Numbered from the stretch's first letter, positions 41,169-49,974 are shown. The stretch: 54,313 bases of DNA from Salipiger abyssi (GCF_017311415.1 NZ_JAEKIS010000024.1:1-54313), one strand, 5' to 3'. Made by a program: numbers and translations. The notes: generated from the letters alone by a model not told the origin.

Positions 41169-42739
41169 CAGGATACCTCCGTTCCAAAATGCCGCGCATC
41201 GGGATCTCGTCCGAGCAAACTGGCCAGCCAGCCGAAGACCCAGCACCCAAAAACAAGAACCAACAAGGTCCAGTCGCCGAACCGCGCATAGGGCGTTGGA
41301 GTACGCGCGCCCGGCAGGCCGGCATCAATGGTGCCTGTTTCCCCGGTATCAAGACGCGCGACGACATTTCCATTGGCGTCGATGATCGCGGATATCCCAG
41401 TGTTGGCCGCCCGGACCACGGGAAGTCCCTCCTCGACCGCGCGCATCCGCGCGGAGGCGAGGTGCTGCTCGGGTCCGATGCTGGTTCCGAACCAGGCATC
41501 ATTTGTGGCGTTGAATATCCAGTCGGGGCGGAAAAGGTCATCGACCACGTGGCCCGGAAAGATGATCTCGTAACAGATCGCCACCGCGACCAGAGGCGCG
41601 CCAGGGATCGCCAGCGTGCGCGGCCCTGGTCCCGGCGTGAAATCGCCCAACCCTTCGGTCAGCCGCTCGATGGGCAGCCAGCCTTTCAGGGGCACATATT
41701 CCCCGAACGGAACAAGATGATGTTTTGCATACCCCGTCAGAACCTCGCCGCTGCCGTCATAGGCCTGAACCGTGTTGAAATATCTGGTTCCCCCATCGCC
41801 CTCCACTCGGTCAGGCGCACCTGTCAGTAGGATCCTGCCGTCTGGCAAAGCTGCAGATATCCGCGCGCGTGCCGCAGCATCTTCGTCCAGAAAGCCGGGG
41901 AAGGCCGTTTCCGGCCAAAGCAGCAAATCGAAACGTCCGGGTTGCGCGGACAAGCCCAGGTATTTTTCCAAGGTTCGCTGGCGGCTGCCCGGTACCCACT
42001 TCTCGACTTGTGGCACATTGCCTTGGACGATGCGCAAAGCAACGTCTGTCGGCGGCATGTCCTGCCCTGACCGAAGCGCACCGCCAACCCAGAAACCCGC
42101 CACAGCAACGGCGAAGAGCACGAGAACAGGCGCGCGTCTCTTTGGCGCCGCCACAGTCAACACACCTGGCAATATGCCGATGAAGACCGTGAGAAAGCCC
42201 AAACCGTAGCTTCCGACCCAGGCGGCGGGTTGGCGCAGGGCGGCATAGTCGACAAGGGCATAAGCGGCAAGGTTCCAGGGAAACCCTGTCAGGACATGAC
42301 CCCGCAGCCATTCCGTGGCCACCCAGCAGGTTGCAAACAGCAGGCCCGCCGCAATGCCGCCGACAGCTCGGCGCTGCATGATGGCGGCAAAAAGCATCGC
42401 CGCCATGCCCGGGAAGATGGCAAGTCCGGCGGACAGACCCGCGACCGCCGGAATCGCCAGTGCGCCGAAACGTTCGGCATCGACGTAAAAGCTCTCGGCG
42501 ATCCAGGAAATTCCAATCCCGAATTGGCCCAGTCCGAAAGCCCAACCGACAAGGAAAGCGCGCGAGGTTGAGATGTTCCGGAGAACGATAAAGAGCACGG
42601 AGAAGGCGACAGGGACCGCGATGAGCCAAGAAAACGGCGGAAGAGTCAAAACCGTCAATCCGCCGGCAGCAAGGGCAAGACCCATGCGCTGGAACAGGTT
42701 CAGGTCCTCACTAACGAACTGCGGCAATCCCGGCTTCAT
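41168..42739 (-). CDS. lnt: Apolipoprotein N-acyltransferase Lnt
   Basis: 523 residues from ATG 42739, overlapping the lspA stop (ATGA). N-terminal TM region (about 15-215) and nitrilase-type catalytic domain (about 235-500) with WPETAFPGF (catalytic Glu), a Lys in the central region and the catalytic Cys in AICYEIIFPG. Adds the third acyl chain to lipoproteins. Complete and of normal length. It belongs to the 48656-41001 operon and duplicates an essential chromosomal function. Confidence 0.94.
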   Translation of the reverse strand: MKPGLPQFVSEDLNLFQRMGLALAAGGLTVLTLPPFSWLIAVPVAFSVLFIVLRNISTSRAFLVGWAFGLGQFGIGISWIAESFYVDAERFGALAIPAVAGLSAGLAIFPGMAAMLFAAIMQRRAVGGIAAGLLFATCWVATEWLRGHVLTGFPWNLAAYALVDYAALRQPAAWVGSYGLGFLTVFIGILPGVLTVAAPKRRAPVLVLFAVAVAGFWVGGALRSGQDMPPTDVALRIVQGNVPQVEKWVPGSRQRTLEKYLGLSAQPGRFDLLLWPETAFPGFLDEDAAARARISAALPDGRILLTGAPDRVEGDGGTRYFNTVQAYDGSGEVLTGYAKHHLVPFGEYVPLKGWLPIERLTEGLGDFTPGPGPRTLAIPGAPLVAVAICYEIIFPGHVVDDLFRPDWIFNATNDAWFGTSIGPEQHLASARMRAVEEGLPVVRAANTGISAIIDANGNVVARLDTGETGTIDAGLPGARTPTPYARFGDWTLLVLVFGCWVFGWLASLLGRDPDARHFGTEVS

Positions 42740-43209
42740 GAATCGGTCTGAAGTCGAGCGCCAACCCACGGCGCAATGAGCAGCAGCATCACGCCGCCAA
42801 CCACAAAAACATCGGCCATGTTGAAGGCAGGCCAGTGCGCCGTCCCGATGTAGAAATCGAGGAAATCCGTCACCGCACGATAGCGCAGGCGGTCCAGAAT
42901 ATTGCCGAGTGCACCGCCGATGATCGCACCATAGGCAATGGCCTCGACCCGGCTGCTGGTACGGACCAGCATGAACGCCAGCCAGACGCAGATGCCAAGC
43001 GCCAGTAAGACAAGGCTCCACCACGGCGCGCCGCCGAGAAGCCCGAAGGTCACTCCGTCATTGCGCAGGTAGATGAGATTGAAGCCGGGAAAGACCGATA
43101 CGCCGGAACTAAGAACAGTCGCATTGGACACAACGATTGCCTTCGTTGCCTGATCGACAAGAAAGGCGATCAGCGCAGCAAGCAGACCGACGAAGAGGCA
43201 AGTTCTCAT
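42736..43209 (-). CDS. lspA: Lipoprotein signal peptidase LspA
   Basis: 157 residues with four TM helices. Catalytic aspartates are visible in GALGNILDRLR and FNMADVFVVGG. It removes the signal peptide of diacylated prolipoproteins. LspA homologues often occur beside Pb/Zn/Cd pumps in resistance islands, which fits here. Four bases after the ZIP gene stop and coupled to lnt. Confidence 0.94.
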   Translation of the reverse strand: MRTCLFVGLLAALIAFLVDQATKAIVVSNATVLSSGVSVFPGFNLIYLRNDGVTFGLLGGAPWWSLVLLALGICVWLAFMLVRTSSRVEAIAYGAIIGGALGNILDRLRYRAVTDFLDFYIGTAHWPAFNMADVFVVGGVMLLLIAPWVGARLQTDS

Positions 43210-43213
43210 CAGC

Positions 43214-43996
43214 TTATCCCAGCCAGACGTCGAGGAACAACATGATCACAAGACCAACGGCGAGGCCGAGCGTCGCCCTGTTCTGATGGCCGGATCGGTG
43301 GGTTTCCGGAATGATCTCGTGGCTGATGACGTAGAGCATCGCACCTGCTGCGAAGGCGAGACCCCAGGGCAGCAGCGGTTGCGAAAGACTGATAATCCCT
43401 GCGCCGAGAAGTCCACCGACGGGCTCGACGAGACCGGTCAGAGCGGCGATGCCCCAGGCGCGAAGCCTGGAATAGCCCTCGCCGAGCAACGAAACCGCCA
43501 CCGCCAGACCTTCGGGGGCATTCTGTAATCCAATACCGATCGCAAGTGGCAACCCGCCCGACAAACCGTCAGCCCCGAACCCGACGCCGACGGCAAGCCC
43601 TTCGGGAAAATTGTGGATAGTGATCGCGATGATGAAAAGCCAGACGCGCCGCAGCGATGCGGCGTCGGGACCTTCCCGCCCCGTCTTGAAATGTTCATGC
43701 GGTAGCCGTTCGTTCATCAGAGCGATCGCGCCCATGCCAAGCAGGATCGCAACACATACGATGGCCGCCGGGAGAGCACCGTTGTCGAACTGTCCTTCAG
43801 CTGCGTCGAGAGCCGGGATGATCAGCGAGAAGAACGAAGCCGCGAGCATGACACCCGCCGCGAAGCCAAGCAGCAGATCGCGCGTGGCCCGGGACGGGAT
43901 GCGCCCAAAAAGAACGGGGACCGCCCCGACCGCGGTCAGCGATCCGGCGGCCAGGCTTCCAAGAAAGCCAAGCGCTATGGGGGAGAGGGGTTCCAA
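43214..43996 (-). CDS. ZIP-family divalent metal transporter
   Basis: 260 residues from TTG 43996; the preceding codons contain a stop (TAA) two codons upstream, and there is no ATG before the first TM. Eight TM helices; the metal-binding helices carry IAITIHNFPEGLAVG (TM4) and IGLQNAPEGLAVAVS (TM5), where the first His-Asn and second Asn plus Glu are typical of GufA-type ZIPs. His is absent from the TM5 HxxxE, replaced by N. The protein takes up or releases Zn/Mn-type cations. In an efflux operon it might be an importer balanced against the pumps. Confidence 0.88.
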   Translation of the reverse strand: MEPLSPIALGFLGSLAAGSLTAVGAVPVLFGRIPSRATRDLLLGFAAGVMLAASFFSLIIPALDAAEGQFDNGALPAAIVCVAILLGMGAIALMNERLPHEHFKTGREGPDAASLRRVWLFIIAITIHNFPEGLAVGVGFGADGLSGGLPLAIGIGLQNAPEGLAVAVSLLGEGYSRLRAWGIAALTGLVEPVGGLLGAGIISLSQPLLPWGLAFAAGAMLYVISHEIIPETHRSGHQNRATLGLAVGLVIMLFLDVWLG

Positions 43997-44018
43997 TTGT
44001 TAAGGTTCTGCCGCGAGT

Positions 44019-44477
44019 TCAGTCAGGAGCCGAGTAGCTGGTGTAGACCTCGGTCGATCCGTCTTCGTGGATCAGGAAGACATCGTAAGCCTCCCGGTCG
44101 TCCTCCGGTCCCATGCCGGGCGACCCGTAGGGCATTCCCGGCACCGCCAGGCCTACCGCGTCTGGCCGGTCCTCCAGCAGGCGTTGGATGTCAGCCGCCG
44201 GCACGTGGCCCTCGATCACATAGCCGTCGACCAAAGCCGTATGGCAGGAGACCATGCGCTGCGGCACGCCATTGTCGAGTTTGAAGCGCACAAGAGATCC
44301 TCCGAACATGTCCTCGCCCATCGGCGCGAAGCCATTCTCCTCGAGGTGCTTCATCCAGGACAGGCAACAGCCGCAGCCGTTTGTCTTCCGGACGTCGATC
44401 TGAATCGCCTCTGCGACGGCCTGCGCCGCAGGAAGCAAGGCAAATGCGATGGCAAGGGCGGGAGTAAATCGTTTCAT
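44019..44477 (-). CDS. DUF411 metal-binding periplasmic protein
   Basis: 152 residues: signal peptide (about 1-22) and DUF411 domain with the motif KTNGCGCCLSW (about 31-41), followed by HTALVDGYVIEGHVPA. DUF411 proteins (CopG-like) bind copper or other soft metals through the CxCC and His residues. Three bases after the M23 gene in the 11-gene operon. Confidence 0.85.
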   Translation of the reverse strand: MKRFTPALAIAFALLPAAQAVAEAIQIDVRKTNGCGCCLSWMKHLEENGFAPMGEDMFGGSLVRFKLDNGVPQRMVSCHTALVDGYVIEGHVPAADIQRLLEDRPDAVGLAVPGMPYGSPGMGPEDDREAYDVFLIHEDGSTEVYTSYSAPD

Positions 44478-44480
44478 GGA

Positions 44481-45854
44481 TCAAAGCCTTTCGGTTGTCG
44501 TCTGTGCAAATTCGCTGGCGAGCCTCTCAGCAAGAAGTGAACGCGCCTCACGCAGTCGCTCAAGCGCGGCCGTGTCGTCCGCTTCACGCTCGGCCGCCTC
44601 TGCCAATCGGTCGTCAGAGAGAGGGTCGGTTGGGCGACCGTCCACCAGCACTTCGTAATGTAGGTTGGGGCCTGTCGCGGTACCCGTCGCACCGACCCGC
44701 CCGATCATATCTCCGGCCATCACGCGTTGCCCTTGTGTGAGCCCGTCCGGTACGGCGCTCAGATGCGCATAGCGCGTCAGGGTGTCGGAGCCATGAGCGA
44801 TCTCGACGACCCGGCCATACCCACCGCGTCGGCCGATGAAGCTAACGCGGCCCGGCGCCGTCGCCTGTACCGGCGTGCCGCGCGCCGCCGCGAAGTCGAC
44901 TCCTGTGTGCATCCGTACATTGCCGTAGACCGGATGGGTGCGGCGCCCGAACACAGAACTCAGCCGTGCACCTTCGACCGGTTGCGCAAACACGCGCAGG
45001 ACTTCTCCGTCGACATAGATCGTCGCTTGGCCGCTGCCGTCGTTCGGCCAGACGATTTCATAGACCGAGCCATCGATATCCAGTGCGGCAAAGGCAAGCT
45101 CGGGCTGACCAATCCTCTTGTTCCCGTCTCGGGCCTCGCGCCAAAGGAGGCGCATCGTCTCGCCACCCGCAAGATCACGACGGAAATCCACGGTGCCGCC
45201 CAGCATCTGCGCCAGGTCCACCGCAAAACGGGCGGGGATGTCTGCCGTGTTCAGGGCGGCGAAAATCGAGCTCTCGATCACCGCCTCGCCGGCGAAAGTC
45301 ACCAATTCGGGATCCGGGTCCAACACGCGGGCGGCAAGCTGTTCGCCGAAGACCGCCTCTATCCGGACACCGTCTTCGACGGCGAGCTCTACACGACGCG
45401 GGTTGTCGTCCGTTGTGGAAACCACCGTAATGATGTGACCCGGACGCAGACGGCGCAGATCGTATTCCGTGCCAATCGCCAAGGCGATTTCGGCGCGATC
45501 CGAAGCATCCAGCCCCGCATCGGAAAGGACCGCATCAAGCGTCTCGCCGGACGCAATCTCCCGCGACCAGGTGACCAGCGGGGGCTCGATAGATGGCAAG
45601 GAGGTATCAGCGGGGGAAACGGTCAGGAGCGGCCGGGGTCTGAACTCGAATGCGATATCCGCCTGGGAGAGTGTAGGGCGGACCGAATTGGTTTCGGTAA
45701 TCCGAGGCGGCGCAAGCGGATTGGGAGTCCAGAGGGTCGCTTCAGCAATCGCAGGGGGCACCGGTTCTTTGGACAGAACGCCAGAGATGGCGATGGCGGT
45801 CACCGAAAATGCGCCTGCGACCGCAACGGCCGCCAAGACAGTTCTTATCTTCAT
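44481..45854 (-). CDS. M23-family peptidoglycan endopeptidase
   Basis: 457 residues. N-terminal membrane anchor or signal (about 5-27), an OapA/LysM-like region with SGETLDAVLSDAGL (about 100-115), and a C-terminal LytM/M23 domain with zinc ligands in RMHTGVDFAA (H and D) and GPNLHYEVLVDG (H). It cuts cross-bridges in the cell wall. Coupled by ATGA to the SCO gene upstream. With four YkuD genes in the window it adds a second wall-remodelling activity. Confidence 0.9.
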   Translation of the reverse strand: MKIRTVLAAVAVAGAFSVTAIAISGVLSKEPVPPAIAEATLWTPNPLAPPRITETNSVRPTLSQADIAFEFRPRPLLTVSPADTSLPSIEPPLVTWSREIASGETLDAVLSDAGLDASDRAEIALAIGTEYDLRRLRPGHIITVVSTTDDNPRRVELAVEDGVRIEAVFGEQLAARVLDPDPELVTFAGEAVIESSIFAALNTADIPARFAVDLAQMLGGTVDFRRDLAGGETMRLLWREARDGNKRIGQPELAFAALDIDGSVYEIVWPNDGSGQATIYVDGEVLRVFAQPVEGARLSSVFGRRTHPVYGNVRMHTGVDFAAARGTPVQATAPGRVSFIGRRGGYGRVVEIAHGSDTLTRYAHLSAVPDGLTQGQRVMAGDMIGRVGATGTATGPNLHYEVLVDGRPTDPLSDDRLAEAAEREADDTAALERLREARSLLAERLASEFAQTTTERL

Positions 45855-46477
45855 GTTGCCCCCTCTACGTCTTCTGTCAGTGCGCGCTGGATCTTCGGCA
45901 CCGCGAATTCTCTTTGCTCGTGATAGTCGATCATGGTGACGAGCTCACCCTCGGCATCGAACAGGAATACGCTTGCCGTATGGTTCATCGTATAGCCGCC
46001 GCCCTCAGTCGGGACGCGCTCAAATGAGGCACGAAACCCTTCTGCAGCGCGGGCAATTTGGTCTTCCGGCCCCGTCCAGCCACGAATGACCGGATGAAAA
46101 TAGCCGACATATTCGGCCATGGCCTCGACCGTGTCCCGCTCCGGGTCGACCGTGATGAAGACCACGTTCATCTCTGATGCTTCGTCGCCCAGTTCCTCAA
46201 GCCAGCCGGAAATATCCGATAGGGTCGTCGGGCAGACGTCCGGGCAGTAGGTGAACCCGAAAAACACCATTGTGGGACGACCGATCAGGTTGCCAGGCCC
46301 TACCTCATTTTCCTCGTGGTCGGTCAGCCGGAACTCCATCGCCGATAGGGGCAGGGGCCGCTGCCCTTTTGGTTCAGGCGCACCGGGCCCGTCCACCCGC
46401 CACCAGCCCACGAAGAGCGTCAGGCCAAGAACGCCGGCACCGGCTGCGCCGTATAGAAGGAGCTGCCGACGTTGCAT
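45851..46477 (-). CDS. SCO1/SenC-family copper chaperone
   Basis: 208 residues: N-terminal TM anchor (about 7-25) and a thioredoxin-like fold with the copper-binding YCPDVCP (about 77-83) and distant His in NHTASVFLF. SCO proteins deliver copper to, or reduce the cysteines of, the CuA site of cytochrome oxidase and related sites. Overlaps PCuAC upstream and M23 downstream. A second SCO gene starts the operon. Confidence 0.93.
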   Translation of the reverse strand: MQRRQLLLYGAAGAGVLGLTLFVGWWRVDGPGAPEPKGQRPLPLSAMEFRLTDHEENEVGPGNLIGRPTMVFFGFTYCPDVCPTTLSDISGWLEELGDEASEMNVVFITVDPERDTVEAMAEYVGYFHPVIRGWTGPEDQIARAAEGFRASFERVPTEGGGYTMNHTASVFLFDAEGELVTMIDYHEQREFAVPKIQRALTEDVEGAT

Positions 46478-46947
46478 CAGCCCTCCGGTCCACGCGCGGC
46501 GATTCCGAGGATTGGGACCTCGACCGTCACCTTGCCGCCATCCGAGAAGGTCAGTGTCAGCGGGAAATTCTCGCCTTCGGTCATCGGCTCTTGCAGCTTC
46601 ATGAGCATGGCGTGCAACCCGCCCGGCTCCAATGCCACGCTTTGGCCGGGCTCAATCGTGATCTCGCCTGCAGGCGCCATGGAACTGACGCCATCGGAGT
46701 TGGTTTTCGACTCATGGATCTCGGGCATCATTGCCAGCGGTGTCGCAAGTCCGGTCAGCGTAACGGCGTCTTCACCCGTGTTGCGCACGGTCATATAGGC
46801 GGCACCTGGCCTGTTGACGCCGATCGAGGCGCGGGACCACGCATTCTCGACCACGACATCCTCCGAACCGGCCAGTGCGGGGGCCGACAGCCCTGCAACC
46901 GTCAAAAGCACGGCCAATGCATTGGTATATCTCAACTTCTTCACCAC
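46477..46947 (-). CDS. PCuAC-type periplasmic copper chaperone
   Basis: 156 residues from GTG 46947, chosen for AGGAG six bases upstream; longer frames have no signal. Signal peptide to PALA, then a cupredoxin-like DUF461 domain with the H-M-H-M copper site: IHESKTNSDGVSSM and GGLHAMLM. PCuAC binds Cu(I) and hands it to SCO or oxidase CuA. Here it lies directly between DsbA-like and SCO genes. Confidence 0.92.
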   Translation of the reverse strand: MVKKLRYTNALAVLLTVAGLSAPALAGSEDVVVENAWSRASIGVNRPGAAYMTVRNTGEDAVTLTGLATPLAMMPEIHESKTNSDGVSSMAPAGEITIEPGQSVALEPGGLHAMLMKLQEPMTEGENFPLTLTFSDGGKVTVEVPILGIAARGPEG

Positions 46948-46969
46948 TCGTTTCTCCTGCCTCCGCAAA

Positions 46970-47629
46970 TCAGCTTTGGCTTGCCGCAACTTCCACTGCC
47001 ACCAGCCTCTGCAATTCGGCCTCACCGAACGGATCGAGAGGCTTGCCGTTCACGAAGAACGTGGGCGTTTGGCGGACCCCGACTGTCTCGACATCGGCGC
47101 GGTCCTGGTTGAGCACCGCCACAACACCGGGGGCCAGCATCTGTGTCCGGGCAGCTTCGACATCCAGACCTCCGCTTGCTGCAATCTCAAGGATCAATCC
47201 GGGTGCCGGGGTCCCGTGAGACGCCCATCTGGGCTGCTCTCGCAAGACTGCCTCGAGCACAGGTTCAAACACGTCCTGCATGCGCGCCGCCTCGAGCACA
47301 CGGATCGCTTCTACCGACGCCTCGCCGTGAAAAGGCGTATAGCGGATTACAACGCGCACCGCGTCTCCGTGCTCCGCCATGATATCCTCGACGACCGGAT
47401 AGAAAGCGCGGCATGCCTCGCAGGCCGGGTCGAAGAATTCAACGATGGTTACGGGCGCATCCTCGGGCCCGAGGATCGGGGAATAGGGTCGGATCAGCGC
47501 GTCGGCCATTTCAGGGTCGATGGGATCGGACGCGGCAATCGGGTCGGGGCGGGTGGCATACCAGGCGGCACCGCCGAAACCGGCGACCCCGAGCGCGAGA
47601 ACGGACAGGATGAGGCCGCGTCGTTTCAT
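46970..47629 (-). CDS. DsbA-family thioredoxin-like protein
   Basis: 219 residues from ATG 47629. N-terminal anchor/signal (about 5-25) and a DsbA/Com1-like thioredoxin fold with active site CEAC in FFDPACEACRAF (about 73-76) and cis-proline loop QTPTFF. The ATG overlaps the DsbB stop (ATGA), so these two form an oxidising pair. Substrates could be SCO and PCuAC. CEAC is atypical; most DsbA proteins have CPxC. Confidence 0.88.
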   Translation of the reverse strand: MKRRGLILSVLALGVAGFGGAAWYATRPDPIAASDPIDPEMADALIRPYSPILGPEDAPVTIVEFFDPACEACRAFYPVVEDIMAEHGDAVRVVIRYTPFHGEASVEAIRVLEAARMQDVFEPVLEAVLREQPRWASHGTPAPGLILEIAASGGLDVEAARTQMLAPGVVAVLNQDRADVETVGVRQTPTFFVNGKPLDPFGEAELQRLVAVEVAASQS

Positions 47630-48048
47630 TTTTGTGTTTCCTTCAGTGAGAGAGCCGACAGCAGACCGATCATCGCGAAGGCGACGAGCGCCATCAAAGG
47701 AATCGGAATGCCGAAGACCAGTTGATTGTCGTCGGTACAGGATGGGCCGGTCGCCGTGCAGGGCTGGATACGCTCGGGGATAACGCCGACATAGAGGCCC
47801 AAGTGCCAAAGCGCGACGGCGGCACCGCCCAAAGCCAGCGCGATCCCGTAGCGACCCACGCGCCGATCCTGCCACCACAGCCCAAGCCCGAGGATGATGG
47901 CCAAGGGGAACATGAAGGCACGCTGGAACCAGCAGAGCACGCAAGGTGTCTGCCCCAGAACCTCGCCGATGAAGAGCACGGCAAGCGACGCGGTGAGCGC
48001 GATGATCCAGGCCAGGCCAAGGGCCGTCTCTCCGGAAAGTCGGGTCAT
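47626..48048 (-). CDS. DsbB/BdbC-type disulfide-forming membrane protein
   Basis: 140 residues with four TM helices; first pair CVLC in TPCVLCWFQRAFMF (about 36-39) and a second periplasmic pair in QPCTATGPSC (about 97-107). Shorter BdbC-like form. It transfers electrons from the DsbA-like partner to quinone. Five bases after the SCO gene at 48656-48054 and coupled to dsbA. Confidence 0.9.
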   Translation of the reverse strand: MTRLSGETALGLAWIIALTASLAVLFIGEVLGQTPCVLCWFQRAFMFPLAIILGLGLWWQDRRVGRYGIALALGGAAVALWHLGLYVGVIPERIQPCTATGPSCTDDNQLVFGIPIPLMALVAFAMIGLLSALSLKETQK

Positions 48049-48053
48049 GACGA

Positions 48054-48656
48054 TCAGATCCTCTGTCTCAGATCGGCGAGGATCTCTTCGGCGGGCGTGC
48101 CGTAGGGCCAGGAGTCCGCGAAGCCTGCTTGCGTGTCGAAAAGGAAAAGATGCGACGTGTGACCCATCGTGTATCCGCCCGGCGCAGTCGCCTGCTCGAT
48201 CCGCTCAAAGAATATCGGAAAGGTTTCGGATGTCGCGGCGATCTGCTCCGGTGTACCGGTCAGCCCGATGATCCCTGCGTCGAACAGGGGCACATACTCG
48301 GCAAGTGCAGTCGGCGTATCCCGCTCCGGATCAATCGTTATGAAAATCGGCTGAACCATTGCTGCCTCATCGCCCAGGCCCTCCATCACGGCCGCGACTT
48401 CGGACAGTGTTGTCGGACAGACGTCGGGGCAATTGGTGAAGCCAAAGAAGACCAGCATCCAGCGCCCTGCGAAATCTTCGTCCGTTTGGACCATGCCGCG
48501 ATGATCGGTCAGTTCGAAATCAGCAAGAAACGGTGGTTCACTCTCGGTGCGGGCAAGATCGGCACGGTAGTCGGACCATAGCAACAGCCAGATGAAAACG
48601 AACGCCGCCGCGCCCGCCAACACCCACAATACCTTCTGAAGACCTGAAAGCCTCAC
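48054..48656 (-). CDS. SCO1/SenC-family protein, first gene of the 11-gene operon
   Basis: 200 residues from GTG 48656. TM anchor (about 8-27), thioredoxin-like fold with NCPDVCP and the distant His in GHTSHLFLFD. Only moderately similar to the SCO at 46477, so an old duplication. Its leader carries the divalent-metal MerR-type promoter, from which ten more genes follow on the same strand with gaps of 22 bases or less. Confidence 0.92.
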   Translation of the reverse strand: MRLSGLQKVLWVLAGAAAFVFIWLLLWSDYRADLARTESEPPFLADFELTDHRGMVQTDEDFAGRWMLVFFGFTNCPDVCPTTLSEVAAVMEGLGDEAAMVQPIFITIDPERDTPTALAEYVPLFDAGIIGLTGTPEQIAATSETFPIFFERIEQATAPGGYTMGHTSHLFLFDTQAGFADSWPYGTPAEEILADLRQRI

Positions 48657-48692
48657 GCCGCTCCGCCCGAACCTGATTCTATATTTTGTGTG

Positions 48693-48723
48693 CGTTTACA
48701 TCCTCTAGCTACTGTAGGTTCAA
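48693..48723 (-). promoter_or_regulatory. Divalent-metal MerR-type promoter of the 11-gene operon
   Basis: Minus strand TTGAAC-N19-TAAACG with spacer CTACAGTAGCTAGAGGATG. Same box family as 36396, 37664 and 49975; it is the only promoter-like signal ahead of 48656-41001. Confidence 0.75.
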
Positions 48724-48800
48724 GCGTGATTGTCATCGATCGGCCAACAATCACCGATCTGTGAAACTCGGGTGAAGCTTGTGATGCGCACCGCATAAAG

Positions 48801-48815
48801 CTACACCCACTGTAG
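48801..48815. promoter_or_regulatory. MerR-type dyad ahead of the divalent-metal regulator gene
   Basis: CTACACCCACTGTAG, a dyad like those inside the TTGAAS boxes, 18 bases before the regulator ATG. No good -35/-10 pair fits on either strand, so it may be an autoregulatory site of low affinity. Confidence 0.5.
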
Positions 48816-48833
48816 GTAATGTGGGGAGCGGAA

Positions 48834-49262
48834 ATGCTGACGATTGGGACGCTGGCGAAGAAGACCGGAACAAAGGTGCAGACCATCCGGTATTACGAGC
48901 AGATCGGACTTATGCCTGAGCCCGGCAGGACCGAGGGGGGCCAACGACGCTATGGCGACGCCGAACTCGACCGCTTGTCATTCGTCCGGCACGCACGGCA
49001 ACTGGGGTTCTCGTTGGACGCGATCCGTGAGCTCCTCGATCTCAGCGATCATCCGGGAAAGTCCTGCGCTGAGGCGGATGCAATAGCCCGTCGGCAACTC
49101 AAACAGGTCGAGCAACGATTGGCGCGGCTCGAGGCGCTGCGGACGGAATTGAAGCGGATGGTGCATGAGTGCAGCGGCGGACAGACTTCTGATTGCCGTG
49201 TGCTCGAGGTACTGCGCGACCATTCCGAATGCCTGACCGACCATGAAGAGATCGGCGCCTGA
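48834..49262 (+). CDS. MerR-family divalent metal sensor (CadR/PbrR/ZntR-like)
   Basis: 142 residues from ATG 48834, with GGGAG five bases upstream. Winged helix with TIRYYEQIGL, long dimerisation helix, C78 in HPGKSCAEA (Cys here marks +2-metal sensors), and the metal loop C113-SGGQTSD-C121 with an extra C133. It would recognise Zn, Cd or Pb. It is divergent from the SCO operon and placed among four TTGAAS-type promoters that are its likely targets. Exact metal not resolved. Confidence 0.9.
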   Translation: MLTIGTLAKKTGTKVQTIRYYEQIGLMPEPGRTEGGQRRYGDAELDRLSFVRHARQLGFSLDAIRELLDLSDHPGKSCAEADAIARRQLKQVEQRLARLEALRTELKRMVHECSGGQTSDCRVLEVLRDHSECLTDHEEIGA

Positions 49263-49344
49263 GCAATTTCGACGACCTTTGATCGGAACGCAAAAAGCCC
49301 GGTGTTAGTTACTCATTGGCAATTCACTAATTTGGATACCCGGC

Positions 49345-49965
49345 ATGGCGGAGCAGAGAAACGCAACGGAAAGACGCACACTCTGGATCGTGCTGGGTCT
49401 CAACATCGGGCTGGCAGTCGCTTTCTTCGCCTCGGGCGCATTCGGCGAGTCAAGCGCGCTTATCGCCAATGGCCTCGACAATCTGTCGGACAGTTTCGTC
49501 TACGCGATCAGCCTCTTCGCGCTGTCCCGCTCCGCCAAGTGGAAGCGCGGAGCGGCGAACGTTTCGGGCGGCCTGCTGATCCTCTTCGCCCTTGGAATCC
49601 TGTATGACGCGTGGCGCCGCTACGTCGGCGGATCGGATCCTCTTGGCACGATCATGATTGTCATGGCGCTGGTAGCGGCGGCCATCAACGCACTTTGCGT
49701 CTGGCTGCTGGCACGGCTTCGCGATCCAGACGTAAACATCCGAGCGGCGAATACGTTCAGCTGGAACGACTTCGCGGCCAATCTCGGAATCGTCGTCGCA
49801 GGCGGGCTCGTAGCCTGGCTCGGAACGAATTGGCCGGACCTTGTCGTGGGCGTGATTGTCGCCGGCATCGCGGCCTGGGGTGGCGTCGGAATCCTGAGAG
49901 ACGCGCATGGTGAACACCACAAGGCGGTGCACAATGACGATCAGGTAACCAAGGACTCGGCCTGA
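49345..49965 (+). CDS. Short cation diffusion facilitator-like transporter
   Basis: 206 residues, TM domain only. TM2 carries LDNLSDSF with the DxxxD pair; TM5 reads FSWNDF, so the usual His is replaced while Asp is kept. There is no C-terminal cytoplasmic domain, only a His/Asp tail (HGEHHKAVHNDDQ). Transport of Zn, Cd or Co-type ions is likely. It starts 82 bases after the regulator gene, without a clear own promoter. Confidence 0.85.
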   Translation: MAEQRNATERRTLWIVLGLNIGLAVAFFASGAFGESSALIANGLDNLSDSFVYAISLFALSRSAKWKRGAANVSGGLLILFALGILYDAWRRYVGGSDPLGTIMIVMALVAAAINALCVWLLARLRDPDVNIRAANTFSWNDFAANLGIVVAGGLVAWLGTNWPDLVVGVIVAGIAAWGGVGILRDAHGEHHKAVHNDDQVTKDSA

Positions 49966-49974
49966 AATCGGGGC

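Noticed and set aside
44727-45923. 398-codon plus-strand open frame opposite the M23 gene
   Set aside because: Antisense shadow of a clear peptidase gene; no family features.
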